This document shows positions 23,412-29,658 of a DNA stretch of 29,658 bases, one piece after another. The stretch is from Subdoligranulum variabile (lineage in GTDB: Bacteria; Bacillota; Clostridia; Oscillospirales; Ruminococcaceae): contig SFKI01000028.1 of assembly GCA_004554775.1 (NCBI GenBank), positions 1-29,658 on the forward strand, read 5' to 3'. Made by a program: the position numbers and the translations under genes. The notes below the pieces were generated by a model, which was not told where the DNA came from, ran no database searches, and saw nothing but the letters and a program-made list of their open reading frames with translations. The number at the start of each line of letters is the position of its first letter. Position 1 is the stretch's first letter.

Positions 23412-24935
23412 ATGTTTGCTAAGGTCACGAGCCTGGGGGTGGCGGGGCTGGCGGGGTATGCGGTGCAGGTCGAAGCCGACCTCTCCGGCGGTCTGCCGCA
23501 GTTCACGCTCGTGGGTCTGCCGGACTCGGCTGTCAAAGAGAGCAGCGAGCGGGTGCGCAGCGCGGTCAAAAACCTGCATTATCCCTGGCCGTCCAGCCGC
23601 ATCACCATCAACCTGGCCCCGGCGGACGTGCGCAAGACCGGCCCCGTGTACGACCTGCCCCTGCTGGTGGGGCTGCTGGCCGCGCAGGGCGTGGCGCCGG
23701 TGCCCGCCCCGCAGCAGGCCTTTTTGGGCGAGCTGAGCCTGGACGGCACGCTGCGCCCTGTGACGGGTGTGCTGCCCATGGCGCTGGCTGCGGCCAAGCT
23801 GGGCATAACCGAGCTGTTTGTCCCCGCCGAAAACGCCGCCGAAGCCGCCGAGGCTGCGCTGACCGTCTACCCGGCGCGCAGCGCCAGCGACGTGGTGCGC
23901 CACCTTTGCGGCGAGGAACCCATCCCCCCGGCCGCGCCCGGCGGCTATGACGAAGCCGGGACCTGGCTCGGCCCCGATATGGCCGATGTGCGCGGGCAGG
24001 CCGAAGCCCGCCGTGCGCTGGAGATTGCCGCTGCGGGCGGGCATAATCTGCTGCTTGTGGGGCCGCCGGGCACGGGCAAAAGCATGCTGGCCAAGCGCCT
24101 GCCCGGCATTCTGCCGCCGCTGACCTACGAGGAAGCGCTCGAGACCAGCGCCATCTACTCCGTGGCCGGGCTGCTGCCTGCGGGCGGGGGCCTTTTGAAA
24201 GAGCGGCCGTTCCGCAGCCCGCACCACAGCGTCAGCGCCGCGGCCATCGCGGGCGGTGGGTCGACCCCGCGCCCCGGCGAGGTGAGCCTGGCCCATAACG
24301 GCGTGTTGTTTTTGGACGAACTGCCGGAGTTTTCCCGTGATACCCTCGAAGTGCTGCGCCAGCCGCTGGAGGATGGCGTTGTTACGGTCAGCCGGGTACA
24401 CGGCAGCGCGCGCTACCCCTGCCGCTTTATGCTGGCCGCCGCCATGAACCCCTGCAAGTGCGGCTATCTGGGCCACCCCACGCGGGAGTGTACCTGTACG
24501 CCCAGCGCGGTCGAGCAGTACCGGCGCCGCATCTCGGGCCCGCTGCTGGACCGCATCGACCTGCATGTCGAGGCCATGCCTGTGGAGTATGAAGCCCTGG
24601 CCGCCGAGACCGGGGGAGAGAGCAGCGCCGCCATCCGCGCCCGCGTCACTGCCGCGCGCAAGGTGCAGCAGGCGCGCTGCAAGGACCTGCCCGGTGTGCG
24701 CTGCAACGCGCAATTGCCCGGTGCGGCCCTGCGCCGTTACTGCCGCATGACGCCCAGCGCGGAAAAAATTCTGCGTGCCGCATTTGAGCGCCTTGGCTAC
24801 AGCGCCCGCGCCTACGACCGTATTTTGCGCGTGGCGCGCACGATCGCCGACCTGGACGGCAGCGAGCAATTGGACGCCGCGCACCTTTCCGAAGCGCTGC
24901 AATACCGCACGCTGGATCGGAAAATGATGAGATAA
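23412..24935 (+). CDS. comM: ComM/YifB family Mg-chelatase-like AAA+ ATPase
   Basis: A 507-residue protein, normal length for ComM. An N-terminal ChlI-like domain (about 1-170; MFAKVTSLGVAGLAGYAV, GLPDSAVKESSERVRSA) is followed by an AAA+ core with Walker A GPPGTGKSM and Walker B LFLDELPEF, and a C-terminal helical lid (RILRVARTIADLDG). ComM helicases help branch migration during integration of transformed DNA; other Firmicute homologues are uncharacterised. I chose ATG 23412 with AAAAGGGAGG upstream. A cysteine-containing loop (CKCGYLGHPTRECTC) lies between the core and the lid. It ends at a bidirectional terminator. Confidence 0.93.
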   Translation: MFAKVTSLGVAGLAGYAVQVEADLSGGLPQFTLVGLPDSAVKESSERVRSAVKNLHYPWPSSRITINLAPADVRKTGPVYDLPLLVGLLAAQGVAPVPAPQQAFLGELSLDGTLRPVTGVLPMALAAAKLGITELFVPAENAAEAAEAALTVYPARSASDVVRHLCGEEPIPPAAPGGYDEAGTWLGPDMADVRGQAEARRALEIAAAGGHNLLLVGPPGTGKSMLAKRLPGILPPLTYEEALETSAIYSVAGLLPAGGGLLKERPFRSPHHSVSAAAIAGGGSTPRPGEVSLAHNGVLFLDELPEFSRDTLEVLRQPLEDGVVTVSRVHGSARYPCRFMLAAAMNPCKCGYLGHPTRECTCTPSAVEQYRRRISGPLLDRIDLHVEAMPVEYEALAAETGGESSAAIRARVTAARKVQQARCKDLPGVRCNAQLPGAALRRYCRMTPSAEKILRAAFERLGYSARAYDRILRVARTIADLDGSEQLDAAHLSEALQYRTLDRKMMR

Positions 24936-24938
24936 ACG

Positions 24939-24968
24939 AAAAGGCTCCCCTCGAAGGGGGAGCCTTTT
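24939..24968. terminator. Bidirectional terminator between comM and a convergent lipoprotein gene
   Basis: AAAAGGCTCCCC (24939-24950) pairs with GGGGAGCCTTTT (24957-24968), 12 bp, with a 6-nt loop; A- and T-runs on both sides. Confidence 0.85.
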
Positions 24969-24970
24969 GC

Positions 24971-25011
24971 TGTTATGCGGTTAGACTTTTTGTTGTTATG
25001 CGGTTAGACTT
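24971..25011. repeat. Tandem duplication at the end of the lipoprotein gene
   Basis: TGTTATGCGGTTAGACTT occurs at 24971-24988 and 24994-25011, a 23-bp period. The right copy contains the stop and last codons (SLTA) of the minus-strand gene; the left copy repeats them after the stop. Confidence 0.75.
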
Positions 25012-26051
25012 CTCCCGCCGGTGCATACGGTGCGGGCGTCCCATTTCAGATCGGTGCCGGGGTAAATGGCGAAGGTGTACTGCACGGCGGGGGTGCCGTC
25101 CACGCTGCCGGTGGCGGTGAGGGTCTCGCCGTCGCGCGCATAGGCCCAGGTGTAGGCGGGCGTATCGGGCAGGGCGGGGGCGGTGTCGCCAAAGCCGGGC
25201 CAGTCAAGGGCAAAAAAGCGGGCGTTGCTGCTCCAATCGTCCTCGGTGGTAAAGTCGATGGTCAGCAGCATATTGGCGAACTGCTTGTCCCCACCGGGCC
25301 AGGAGGTGTCGGTCATGCCGTAATCCTGCCCGCGGGCGGCAAAGTAGGATGCCGTCTGCTCGTCGGTCCAGTCGGCGGGGGCGGTAAAGTCGGTGATGCC
25401 CGCCGCGGCCAGCGCCCGGCACTGGTGTACCAGCATCGTGTGCTGCCACTCGTTCAGCTTTAACGCGGCGGCTTCGTCGCTGGTTTCGGGGATGGCAGAA
25501 CTGGTTGCATCCCCGCGCCAGCCGCTTAAAACTTCGCAGGGTTTGGCGTCGTCCGCCGGAACCAGCACGTAAATGCTGTTGGTGCCGTCGCTGTACTGCG
25601 GGCCGAGGTAGTTGGCCTCGGGCGCGTAGACGACGTAGAAGCTGACCTTGACCAGATAGGCTTCGCCGTTGTCGACCTGCTCGCGGTAGGTGGTATTTGC
25701 GTTTGTGTCGAGAAAGTTCAGATATTCGGCTGCGTCCGTGTCGTCATTGGGGTCGACCACGCCCGACATGCCTACGTTGGCGGTGAGGTAACGGAAGGCG
25801 GAATCGTCCAGCTCGGCCTGCCAGTAGTTGACGGCGCGCGTTGCCGCCAGAGACAGCTGGGTCAGATATTCAGGGTCGACGGGGCTGCGGCGGTTGGGGT
25901 CCAGCGCCGTGGACGCGGCGGGCTCGGCGGTGGGCTCGGGTGTGGCGGCAGCGGAACCGGATTCCGATGCAGGGGCGGCGCACCCGGCCAGCACCCCGGC
26001 GCAAAGCAGCACAGCCGCCACCCGGGCGGCACGGCGGGAGAGAGCAGACAT
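24996..26051 (-). CDS. Lipoprotein of unknown function
   Basis: A 351-residue protein with a signal peptide and clear lipobox (AGVLAGC), predicting a lipid anchor outside the membrane. A Pro/Ala/Glu/Thr-rich linker (about 25-50) precedes a ~300-residue domain rich in Asp, Tyr and Trp. I recognise no enzyme motif; segments such as AVNYWQAELDDSAFRYL and GGDKQFANMLLTIDF may help a profile search. I chose ATG 26051, 8 bases after AAAGGAGG; a TTG two codons earlier is too close to that site. It has its own promoter and is a single-gene unit. Confidence 0.85.
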   Translation of the reverse strand: MSALSRRAARVAAVLLCAGVLAGCAAPASESGSAAATPEPTAEPAASTALDPNRRSPVDPEYLTQLSLAATRAVNYWQAELDDSAFRYLTANVGMSGVVDPNDDTDAAEYLNFLDTNANTTYREQVDNGEAYLVKVSFYVVYAPEANYLGPQYSDGTNSIYVLVPADDAKPCEVLSGWRGDATSSAIPETSDEAAALKLNEWQHTMLVHQCRALAAAGITDFTAPADWTDEQTASYFAARGQDYGMTDTSWPGGDKQFANMLLTIDFTTEDDWSSNARFFALDWPGFGDTAPALPDTPAYTWAYARDGETLTATGSVDGTPAVQYTFAIYPGTDLKWDARTVCTGGRSLTA

Positions 26052-26099
26052 AGACAAGGCCTCCTTTTTTGATTGAATAATAATAGGGAAGATAGCTTT

Positions 26100-26127
26100 A
26101 GTATACTGCCCCCCCGGGAAAAGTCAA
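26100..26127 (-). promoter_or_regulatory. Lipoprotein gene promoter
   Basis: On the minus strand TTGACT (26127-26122), a 16-base spacer containing a run of seven G, then TATACT (26105-26100). Confidence 0.6.
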
Positions 26128-26177
26128 CGGCTGATGGGGAAAATTTACAAGTAGGCGTCTCCAGGTTGCGGGCATAT

Positions 26178-26205
26178 AAAAAGGCTCCCCTCGAGGGGAG
26201 CCTTT
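26178..26205 (-). terminator. Terminator of the phosphoglucomutase gene
   Basis: On the minus strand AAAGGCTCCCC, loop TCGA, GGGGAGCCTTT, extended into a five-U run. It lies 12 bases after the stop. Confidence 0.87.
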
Positions 26206-26217
26206 ATGTAAGTTATA

Positions 26218-27900
26218 TTACGCCAACAGCGGTTTGCAGGCTTCGGCGAGTTTTTCTTTCTGGGCTTCGGCTTCGGCGAGATCTTTGCCCTTGGTGGTGA
26301 AGTAGGTCTTGATCTTCGGCTCGGTGCCGGAGGGACGAACGACCACGGTGGCACCGCTTTCCAGCGTGTAGATCAACACGTTGGCGGCGGGCAGGCCGGT
26401 TTCCTCGGGCTTTTTGTAGTCCACGACCTTGACGACCTTGTCCCCGGCGAAATCCTTCGGCGGGTTATCGCGCAGGCCCTGCATGATGCCGGCCATCTTG
26501 TCCATGCCGGACAGGCCCGGGAACTCGAAGCTGTCGACCTTGTTCAGATAGCGGCCATATTCGGCGTAGATACGCTCCAATTCCTCTTTGATGGAGGAAC
26601 CCTTGGCGCGGTAGTAGGCGGCCATCTCGCAAATCAGCATCGAGCCGATGATGGCGTCCTTGTCGCGCACGTAGGGGCCGGCCAGGTAGCCATAGCTCTC
26701 CTCAAAGCCGAAGATGAAGCGGTCCACTTCACCGGCGGCTTCCAGCTTGGCGATCTGGTCGCCGATCCACTTGAAGCCGGTCAGCACATTGCGGCACTCG
26801 ACGCCGTAATGCTCGGCGACCTTGTCAGCCAGCGGGGTGGAGACGATACTCTTGCACATGACGGCATTCTTCGGCATGGTGCCCTGCTCGATGCGGCCAG
26901 CGCAGATGTAGTCCAGCAGCAAAACGCCTACCTCGTTGCCGGAAAGCAGCTCATAGCTGCCGTCCTTGCACTTGACGGCGATGCCCACGCGGTCGGCGTC
27001 GGGGTCGGTGGCAAGCATCAGGTCCGCGCCGGATTTCTCGGCCAGCTCCAGGCCCAGGCGCAGGGCCTCGAAAATTTCGGGGTTGGGGTAGGGGCAGGTG
27101 GGGAAGTTGCCGTCCGGGTCTTTCTGCTCGGGCACGATGGTGATATCGGTAATGCCGATGTCGCCCAGAACATGGGTGACGGGCACAAGGCCGGAGCCGT
27201 TCAGCGGGCTGTAGACGAGCTTCAGGCCAGCCGTCTTGCAGATGCCGGGGCGGATGGAGCGTGCCTCAATGGCGGCGTACAGGGCGTTGATGCAGTCGTC
27301 GCCGACATACTCGATCAGGCCCTGGGCCATGCCGTCCTCAAACGAAATGAGCTTGGCACCGGTCAGGATGTCGGTCTTTTGGATCTCGGCGTAAACGATG
27401 TCGGCGGCTTCGTCGGTCATCTGGCAGCCATCGGGGCCGTAGGCCTTATAGCCGTTGTACTTGGCAGGGTTGTGGCTGGCCGTGACCATGATACCGGCGT
27501 TGCAATTGTAGTAGCGGGTGGCAAAGCTCAGCGCGGGCACGGGCATCAGGGCCTTATAAATGCGCACCTTAATGCCGTTGGCGGCCAGCACTTCGGCGGC
27601 CGTTTTGGCGAACACGTCGCTCTTGATGCGGCTGTCGTAGCTGATGGCGACGGTCTGGCTGCCGCCCTGGGTCTTGACCCAGTTGGCCAGGCCCTGGGTG
27701 GCCTGCCGCACAACGTAGATGTTCATGCGGTTGGTACCGGCGCCGATGACGCCGCGCAGACCTGCGGTGCCGAATTTCAGGGCCACAGCAAAGCGGTCCT
27801 GGATGGCGGCATCGTCGTCTTTGATGCTTTCCAGCTCGGGCTTTAAGTCGGCGTCGGCGAGGTCCGCCGCCAGCCAGCGGTCATACATGTCTTTATACAT
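26218..27900 (-). CDS. pgcA: Alpha-phosphoglucomutase / phosphomannomutase family
   Basis: A 560-residue enzyme of the alpha-D-phosphohexomutase family that interconverts glucose-1-phosphate and glucose-6-phosphate. Motifs in order: FGTAGLRG near residue 43, the phosphoserine loop TASHNPAKYNGYK, metal-binding DPDADRVG, sugar-binding GFEESYGYLAG and phosphate-binding RPSGTEPKIK. The length and the start MYKDMYDRWL match the PgcA-type bacterial group. I chose ATG 27900; a GTG six codons upstream is in frame but without a better site. Its product feeds galactose use (with galK) and nucleotide-sugar synthesis. Confidence 0.93.
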   Translation of the reverse strand: MYKDMYDRWLAADLADADLKPELESIKDDDAAIQDRFAVALKFGTAGLRGVIGAGTNRMNIYVVRQATQGLANWVKTQGGSQTVAISYDSRIKSDVFAKTAAEVLAANGIKVRIYKALMPVPALSFATRYYNCNAGIMVTASHNPAKYNGYKAYGPDGCQMTDEAADIVYAEIQKTDILTGAKLISFEDGMAQGLIEYVGDDCINALYAAIEARSIRPGICKTAGLKLVYSPLNGSGLVPVTHVLGDIGITDITIVPEQKDPDGNFPTCPYPNPEIFEALRLGLELAEKSGADLMLATDPDADRVGIAVKCKDGSYELLSGNEVGVLLLDYICAGRIEQGTMPKNAVMCKSIVSTPLADKVAEHYGVECRNVLTGFKWIGDQIAKLEAAGEVDRFIFGFEESYGYLAGPYVRDKDAIIGSMLICEMAAYYRAKGSSIKEELERIYAEYGRYLNKVDSFEFPGLSGMDKMAGIMQGLRDNPPKDFAGDKVVKVVDYKKPEETGLPAANVLIYTLESGATVVVRPSGTEPKIKTYFTTKGKDLAEAEAQKEKLAEACKPLLA

Positions 27901-27926
27901 ACGTAAATACACCTGCACTTTCTATG

Positions 27927-27970
27927 GTTGGTACTATACTAAATATACCAACTTTCAAGGGTGGTGTCAA
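27927..27970 (-). promoter_or_regulatory. pgcA promoter with a dyad over the -10 box
   Basis: On the minus strand TTGACA (27970-27965), a 17-base spacer, then TATATT (27947-27942). GTTGGTA and TACCAAC arms (27927-27933 and 27946-27952, 12 bases apart) flank the -10 box, a possible operator. Confidence 0.75.
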
Positions 27971-28107
27971 TTGAATTTTGGCTATTTTTACCGATTTATT
28001 ACTTTGGCGACGCCCCGGGCAATCCTGCGCTGCCGCTCAATACCCGTGCGGTCTTTTTACCGCACCGATCTTGCCCTGTCATGCAACTGTCTGGCACCCC
28101 ACACATA
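27971..28107. other. Left part of the pgcA-rpmE intergenic region
   Basis: No gene is supported. The short plus-strand open frames here have no ribosome-binding site and no coding bias. A short hairpin, TGCGGT-CTTTTT-ACCGCA (about 28048-28065), is visible. Confidence 0.45.
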
Positions 28108-28218
28108 CTGAAAAACCTTCCAGACACCCCGGGTGTTTGGAACTGGTTGCAAAGTTTTACAAACAGTTATATATAACTTAGATATGTAATTTTTATAAGT
28201 GTTTGTAAGGTTTTTCAG
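28108..28218. repeat. Nested inverted-repeat element upstream of rpmE
   Basis: The outer arms CTGAAAAACCTT (28108-28119) and AAGGTTTTTCAG (28207-28218) are perfect complements. Inside are TTCCAGACACCC/GGGTGTTTGGAA (28118-28142, one G-U pair) and a 15-bp pair with one mismatch (28157-28171 with 28194-28208). The whole is AT-rich against its surroundings. It could be a MITE relic or a structured RNA; there is no coding capacity. From 28219 to 28370 I see nothing definite. Confidence 0.6.
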
Positions 28219-28370
28219 GAGTGTCAGGGAACTGCAAAAACACACACCGCAAAAAAGATGCACCCTGCCAGGCGGCGGAATGCTTTTTGCGTACGCGTTT
28301 TCCATGCCCGCCCCCTGACAAAAAGGGAAAGTAAAATCCACCGGCGGGGGGAAGCGTGCAAAAAAAATAC

Positions 28371-28399
28371 TTGACAAATACGCGGAACTTCGTTATAAT
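28371..28399 (+). promoter_or_regulatory. rpmE promoter (perfect consensus)
   Basis: TTGACA (28371-28376), a 17-base spacer and TATAAT (28394-28399): an exact match to the sigma-70/sigma-A consensus. Confidence 0.92.
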
Positions 28400-28405
28400 A
28401 TTTCA

Positions 28406-28535
28406 GCAATCGTTCAGATGGCTGCTCCGTCCGCACAGGATGGCGGGCGCTGGTAGCCGCAATTCGGAGATTGTGATGAGCACATATATCAAGTATGGCT
28501 CCTTGAATCATGATCGAGAAAGAGGTGAAATAACC
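28406..28535 (+). promoter_or_regulatory. Long 5' leader of rpmE, candidate L31 autoregulatory RNA
   Basis: About 130 bases separate the promoter from the rpmE ATG. Local pairing is possible: CCGTCC with GGATGG around a GCACA loop, and GCGG with CCGC. RNA leaders controlled by L31 are known in Firmicutes; a match to those is not shown here. Confidence 0.35.
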
Positions 28536-28742
28536 ATGAAGAAGGGCATCCATCCGAACTATGTGGACTGCACCATCACTTGCGCCTGCGGCAACGTGAT
28601 CCACACCCGTGACACCAAGCCGGAGATCCATGTTGAAGTTTGCAGCAAGTGCCATCCGTTCTACACCGGCAAGCAGAAGCTGGTCGATACCGGTGGCCGC
28701 GTCGAGCGCTTCAAGCGCCGTTTTGCCAAGTCCGGCAAGTAA
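28536..28742 (+). CDS. rpmE: 50S ribosomal protein L31 (zinc-binding form)
   Basis: A 68-residue L31 starting MKKGIHPNY. Four cysteines (CACG region and CSKC) identify the zinc-containing C+ form rather than the zinc-independent paralogue. HPFYTGKQKLVDTGGRVERF is the family hallmark. The ATG has AGAGGTGA seven to eight bases upstream; the open frame runs further upstream to 28356, but that would begin before the promoter. It is a single-gene unit with a perfect promoter and a strong terminator. Confidence 0.97.
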   Translation: MKKGIHPNYVDCTITCACGNVIHTRDTKPEIHVEVCSKCHPFYTGKQKLVDTGGRVERFKRRFAKSGK

Positions 28743-28757
28743 TTTTATCGCACTTCG

Positions 28758-28789
28758 TACCCCAGATGGAAACATCTGGGGTATTTTTT
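28758..28789 (+). terminator. Terminator after rpmE
   Basis: TACCCCAGATG (28758-28768), GAAA tetraloop, CATCTGGGGTA (28773-28783), then TTTTTT. Confidence 0.92.
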
Positions 28790-28814
28790 ACGTTGACCAC
28801 AAAGGAGCGCCGCC

Positions 28815-29432
28815 ATGCCCGATTACAAGACCCTGCGGGGGACCTCGACCTTCACGTACGAGGAAAAGCGCAGCCGCTTTATCGCCACCGCCGCCTTTGC
28901 CGATACCGAGGAAAAGGCCCTGGCCGTGCTGAACGCCGTGCGCGCCGCCAACCGCACCGCGCGCCACAACGTCTATGCCTACGTGCTGCAAAACGGCCGC
29001 ACGCGGTATTCTGACGACGGCGAGCCTGCCAAGACGGCAGGTACCCCCGTGCTGGAAACGATCGGCCACGCGGGGGTGTCGGACGTAATTGTTGTGGTAA
29101 CGCGGTATTTTGGCGGTATTCTGCTGGGCACCGGTGGGCTGGTGCGCGCCTACACGGCGGCGGCAGGCGGCGCCCTGCAAAACGCCGAGCTTGTCAGCAT
29201 GCGGCTGGTGGTCGATTGCAGCCTGCGCGTGCCCTACGCCTTATTTGAGCAGGCCCAGCGGATGATCGCCGCATCCGGTGCCCGGCTGGAAGAGCCGGTA
29301 TTTGACGACGCCGTAACGCTTTGCTGGCGCATGCCGGCCGGGGAGGAAGCGGCGCTGTGCGACAGACTGGGGGAGTTGACCCGAGGGGCGGCGGAAGTTT
29401 CGGTTTCGGCAGCGATGTATGCGCCGTTTTAA
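28815..29432 (+). CDS. YigZ/IMPACT family protein
   Basis: A 205-residue protein of the UPF0029/IMPACT family. The N-terminal domain (about 1-115) has EEKRSRFIATAAF, DDGEPAKTAGTPVLE and the conserved VVVTRYFGGILLGTGGLVRAY. The C-terminal ~80 residues form the small DUF1949-type domain. The biochemical role is not firmly established; links to translation control come from the eukaryotic relative. The ATG has AAAGGAG upstream. It starts 25 bases after the rpmE terminator, and a good promoter is not visible between them, so read-through may supply it. Confidence 0.92.
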   Translation: MPDYKTLRGTSTFTYEEKRSRFIATAAFADTEEKALAVLNAVRAANRTARHNVYAYVLQNGRTRYSDDGEPAKTAGTPVLETIGHAGVSDVIVVVTRYFGGILLGTGGLVRAYTAAAGGALQNAELVSMRLVVDCSLRVPYALFEQAQRMIAASGARLEEPVFDDAVTLCWRMPAGEEAALCDRLGELTRGAAEVSVSAAMYAPF

Positions 29433-29446
29433 TGTAGCCGCCAAGC

Positions 29447-29476
29447 GGCCCTGCCTACCTTGCGGCAGGGCCTTTT
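29447..29476 (+). terminator. Terminator after the YigZ-family gene
   Basis: GGCCCTGCC (29447-29455), 8-nt loop, GGCAGGGCC (29464-29472), then TTTT. Confidence 0.82.
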
Positions 29477-29500
29477 GCTAAAGGGCTTCTTCCGTTAGAC

Positions 29501-29658
29501 CTTCCTTTTTTGTGACCAAAAAAGGAAGCGAAAAAAGTCTCGCTGTTCCGAGGCAGCGAACCCCGGCTTAGGGGATTGCGGGGTTGCGAGCAAGGGGCCA
29601 CAGTTGAGCGCAGCGAAACTGGGGAGCGAGCAATGTTCGCCCCAGCGGGGCGAATAAC
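29501..29658. repeat. Repeat-rich intergenic tail at the right edge
   Basis: No gene is supported. CTTCCTTTTTT (29501-29511) pairs with AAAAAAGGAAG (29518-29528) around GTGACC, and TTCGCCCC pairs with GGGGCGAA (29636-29654). The segment looks like dispersed intergenic repeat sequence and runs off the window. Confidence 0.45.

Noticed and set aside
23394..24902. Open frame of 502 codons on the minus strand opposite comM
   Set aside because: Antisense shadow caused by codon bias; comM has intact Walker motifs and expected length.
27719..28181. Short plus-strand frames between pgcA and rpmE
   Set aside because: They overlap the pgcA promoter and start or lie in non-coding repeat sequence, without a ribosome site.

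Overview
The window joins two kinds of DNA. Positions 1 to about 8,240 are AT-richer accessory DNA that looks like one end of an integrative conjugative element (ICE). The rest, to 29,658, is GC-rich, densely packed chromosome. House-keeping gene content, terminator style, an abundant palindromic repeat of the type seen in gut Oscillospiraceae, and strong third-position GC bias suggest a Faecalibacterium / Gemmiger / Subdoligranulum-like Firmicute. That placement is inference from pattern memory, not a search.

Accessory side (1-8,240). A gene cut by the window edge overlaps a sigma-70-family factor and ends at a strong terminator. Facing it is a five-gene minus-strand operon (6,605 down to 1,703) with its own consensus promoter and terminator. 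It encodes a small Cro/CI-type repressor, a one-TM protein, a double zinc-ribbon/two-TM protein, an SPFH-domain protein fused to a GYF_2 domain, and a 679-aa zinc-ribbon membrane protein with a duplicated extracytoplasmic module. The set resembles the zinc-ribbon + SPFH (YdjG/H/I-like) envelope-stress modules of Bacillus, but no PspA is present. It is the best candidate here for a poorly described system. A 249-aa orphan and a DUF6061-type protein lie between it and the chromosome.

Junction. The minus-strand 23S rRNA uracil methyltransferase gene rlmD (9,580-7,940) is host-like up to the conserved FPRTKHVETV motif. It then continues in element-like sequence for a 94-residue extension. The simplest reading is an ICE inserted in the 3' end of rlmD that supplies a replacement end.

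Chromosomal side. An AraC-type regulator upstream of rlmD is divergent from galactokinase. Type III pantothenate kinase (coaX) and coaBC, both in CoA synthesis, diverge from interleaved promoters. asnB follows coaBC across a hairpin that covers its Shine-Dalgarno sequence. A four-gene Gld-type ABC cassette (ATPase, permease, GldG-like, DUF4340) comes next. Then come a NagZ-type lipoprotein with a 116-bp MITE in its 5' leader, a GT4 glycosyltransferase, a 201-bp palindromic repeat, comM, a convergent lipoprotein of unknown function, an alpha-phosphoglucomutase, rpmE (L31) behind a perfect consensus promoter, and a YigZ/IMPACT protein. Several genes end in near-identical GGCTCCCC/GGGGAGCC terminator hairpins.

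No rRNA, tRNA or CRISPR array was recognised by eye.
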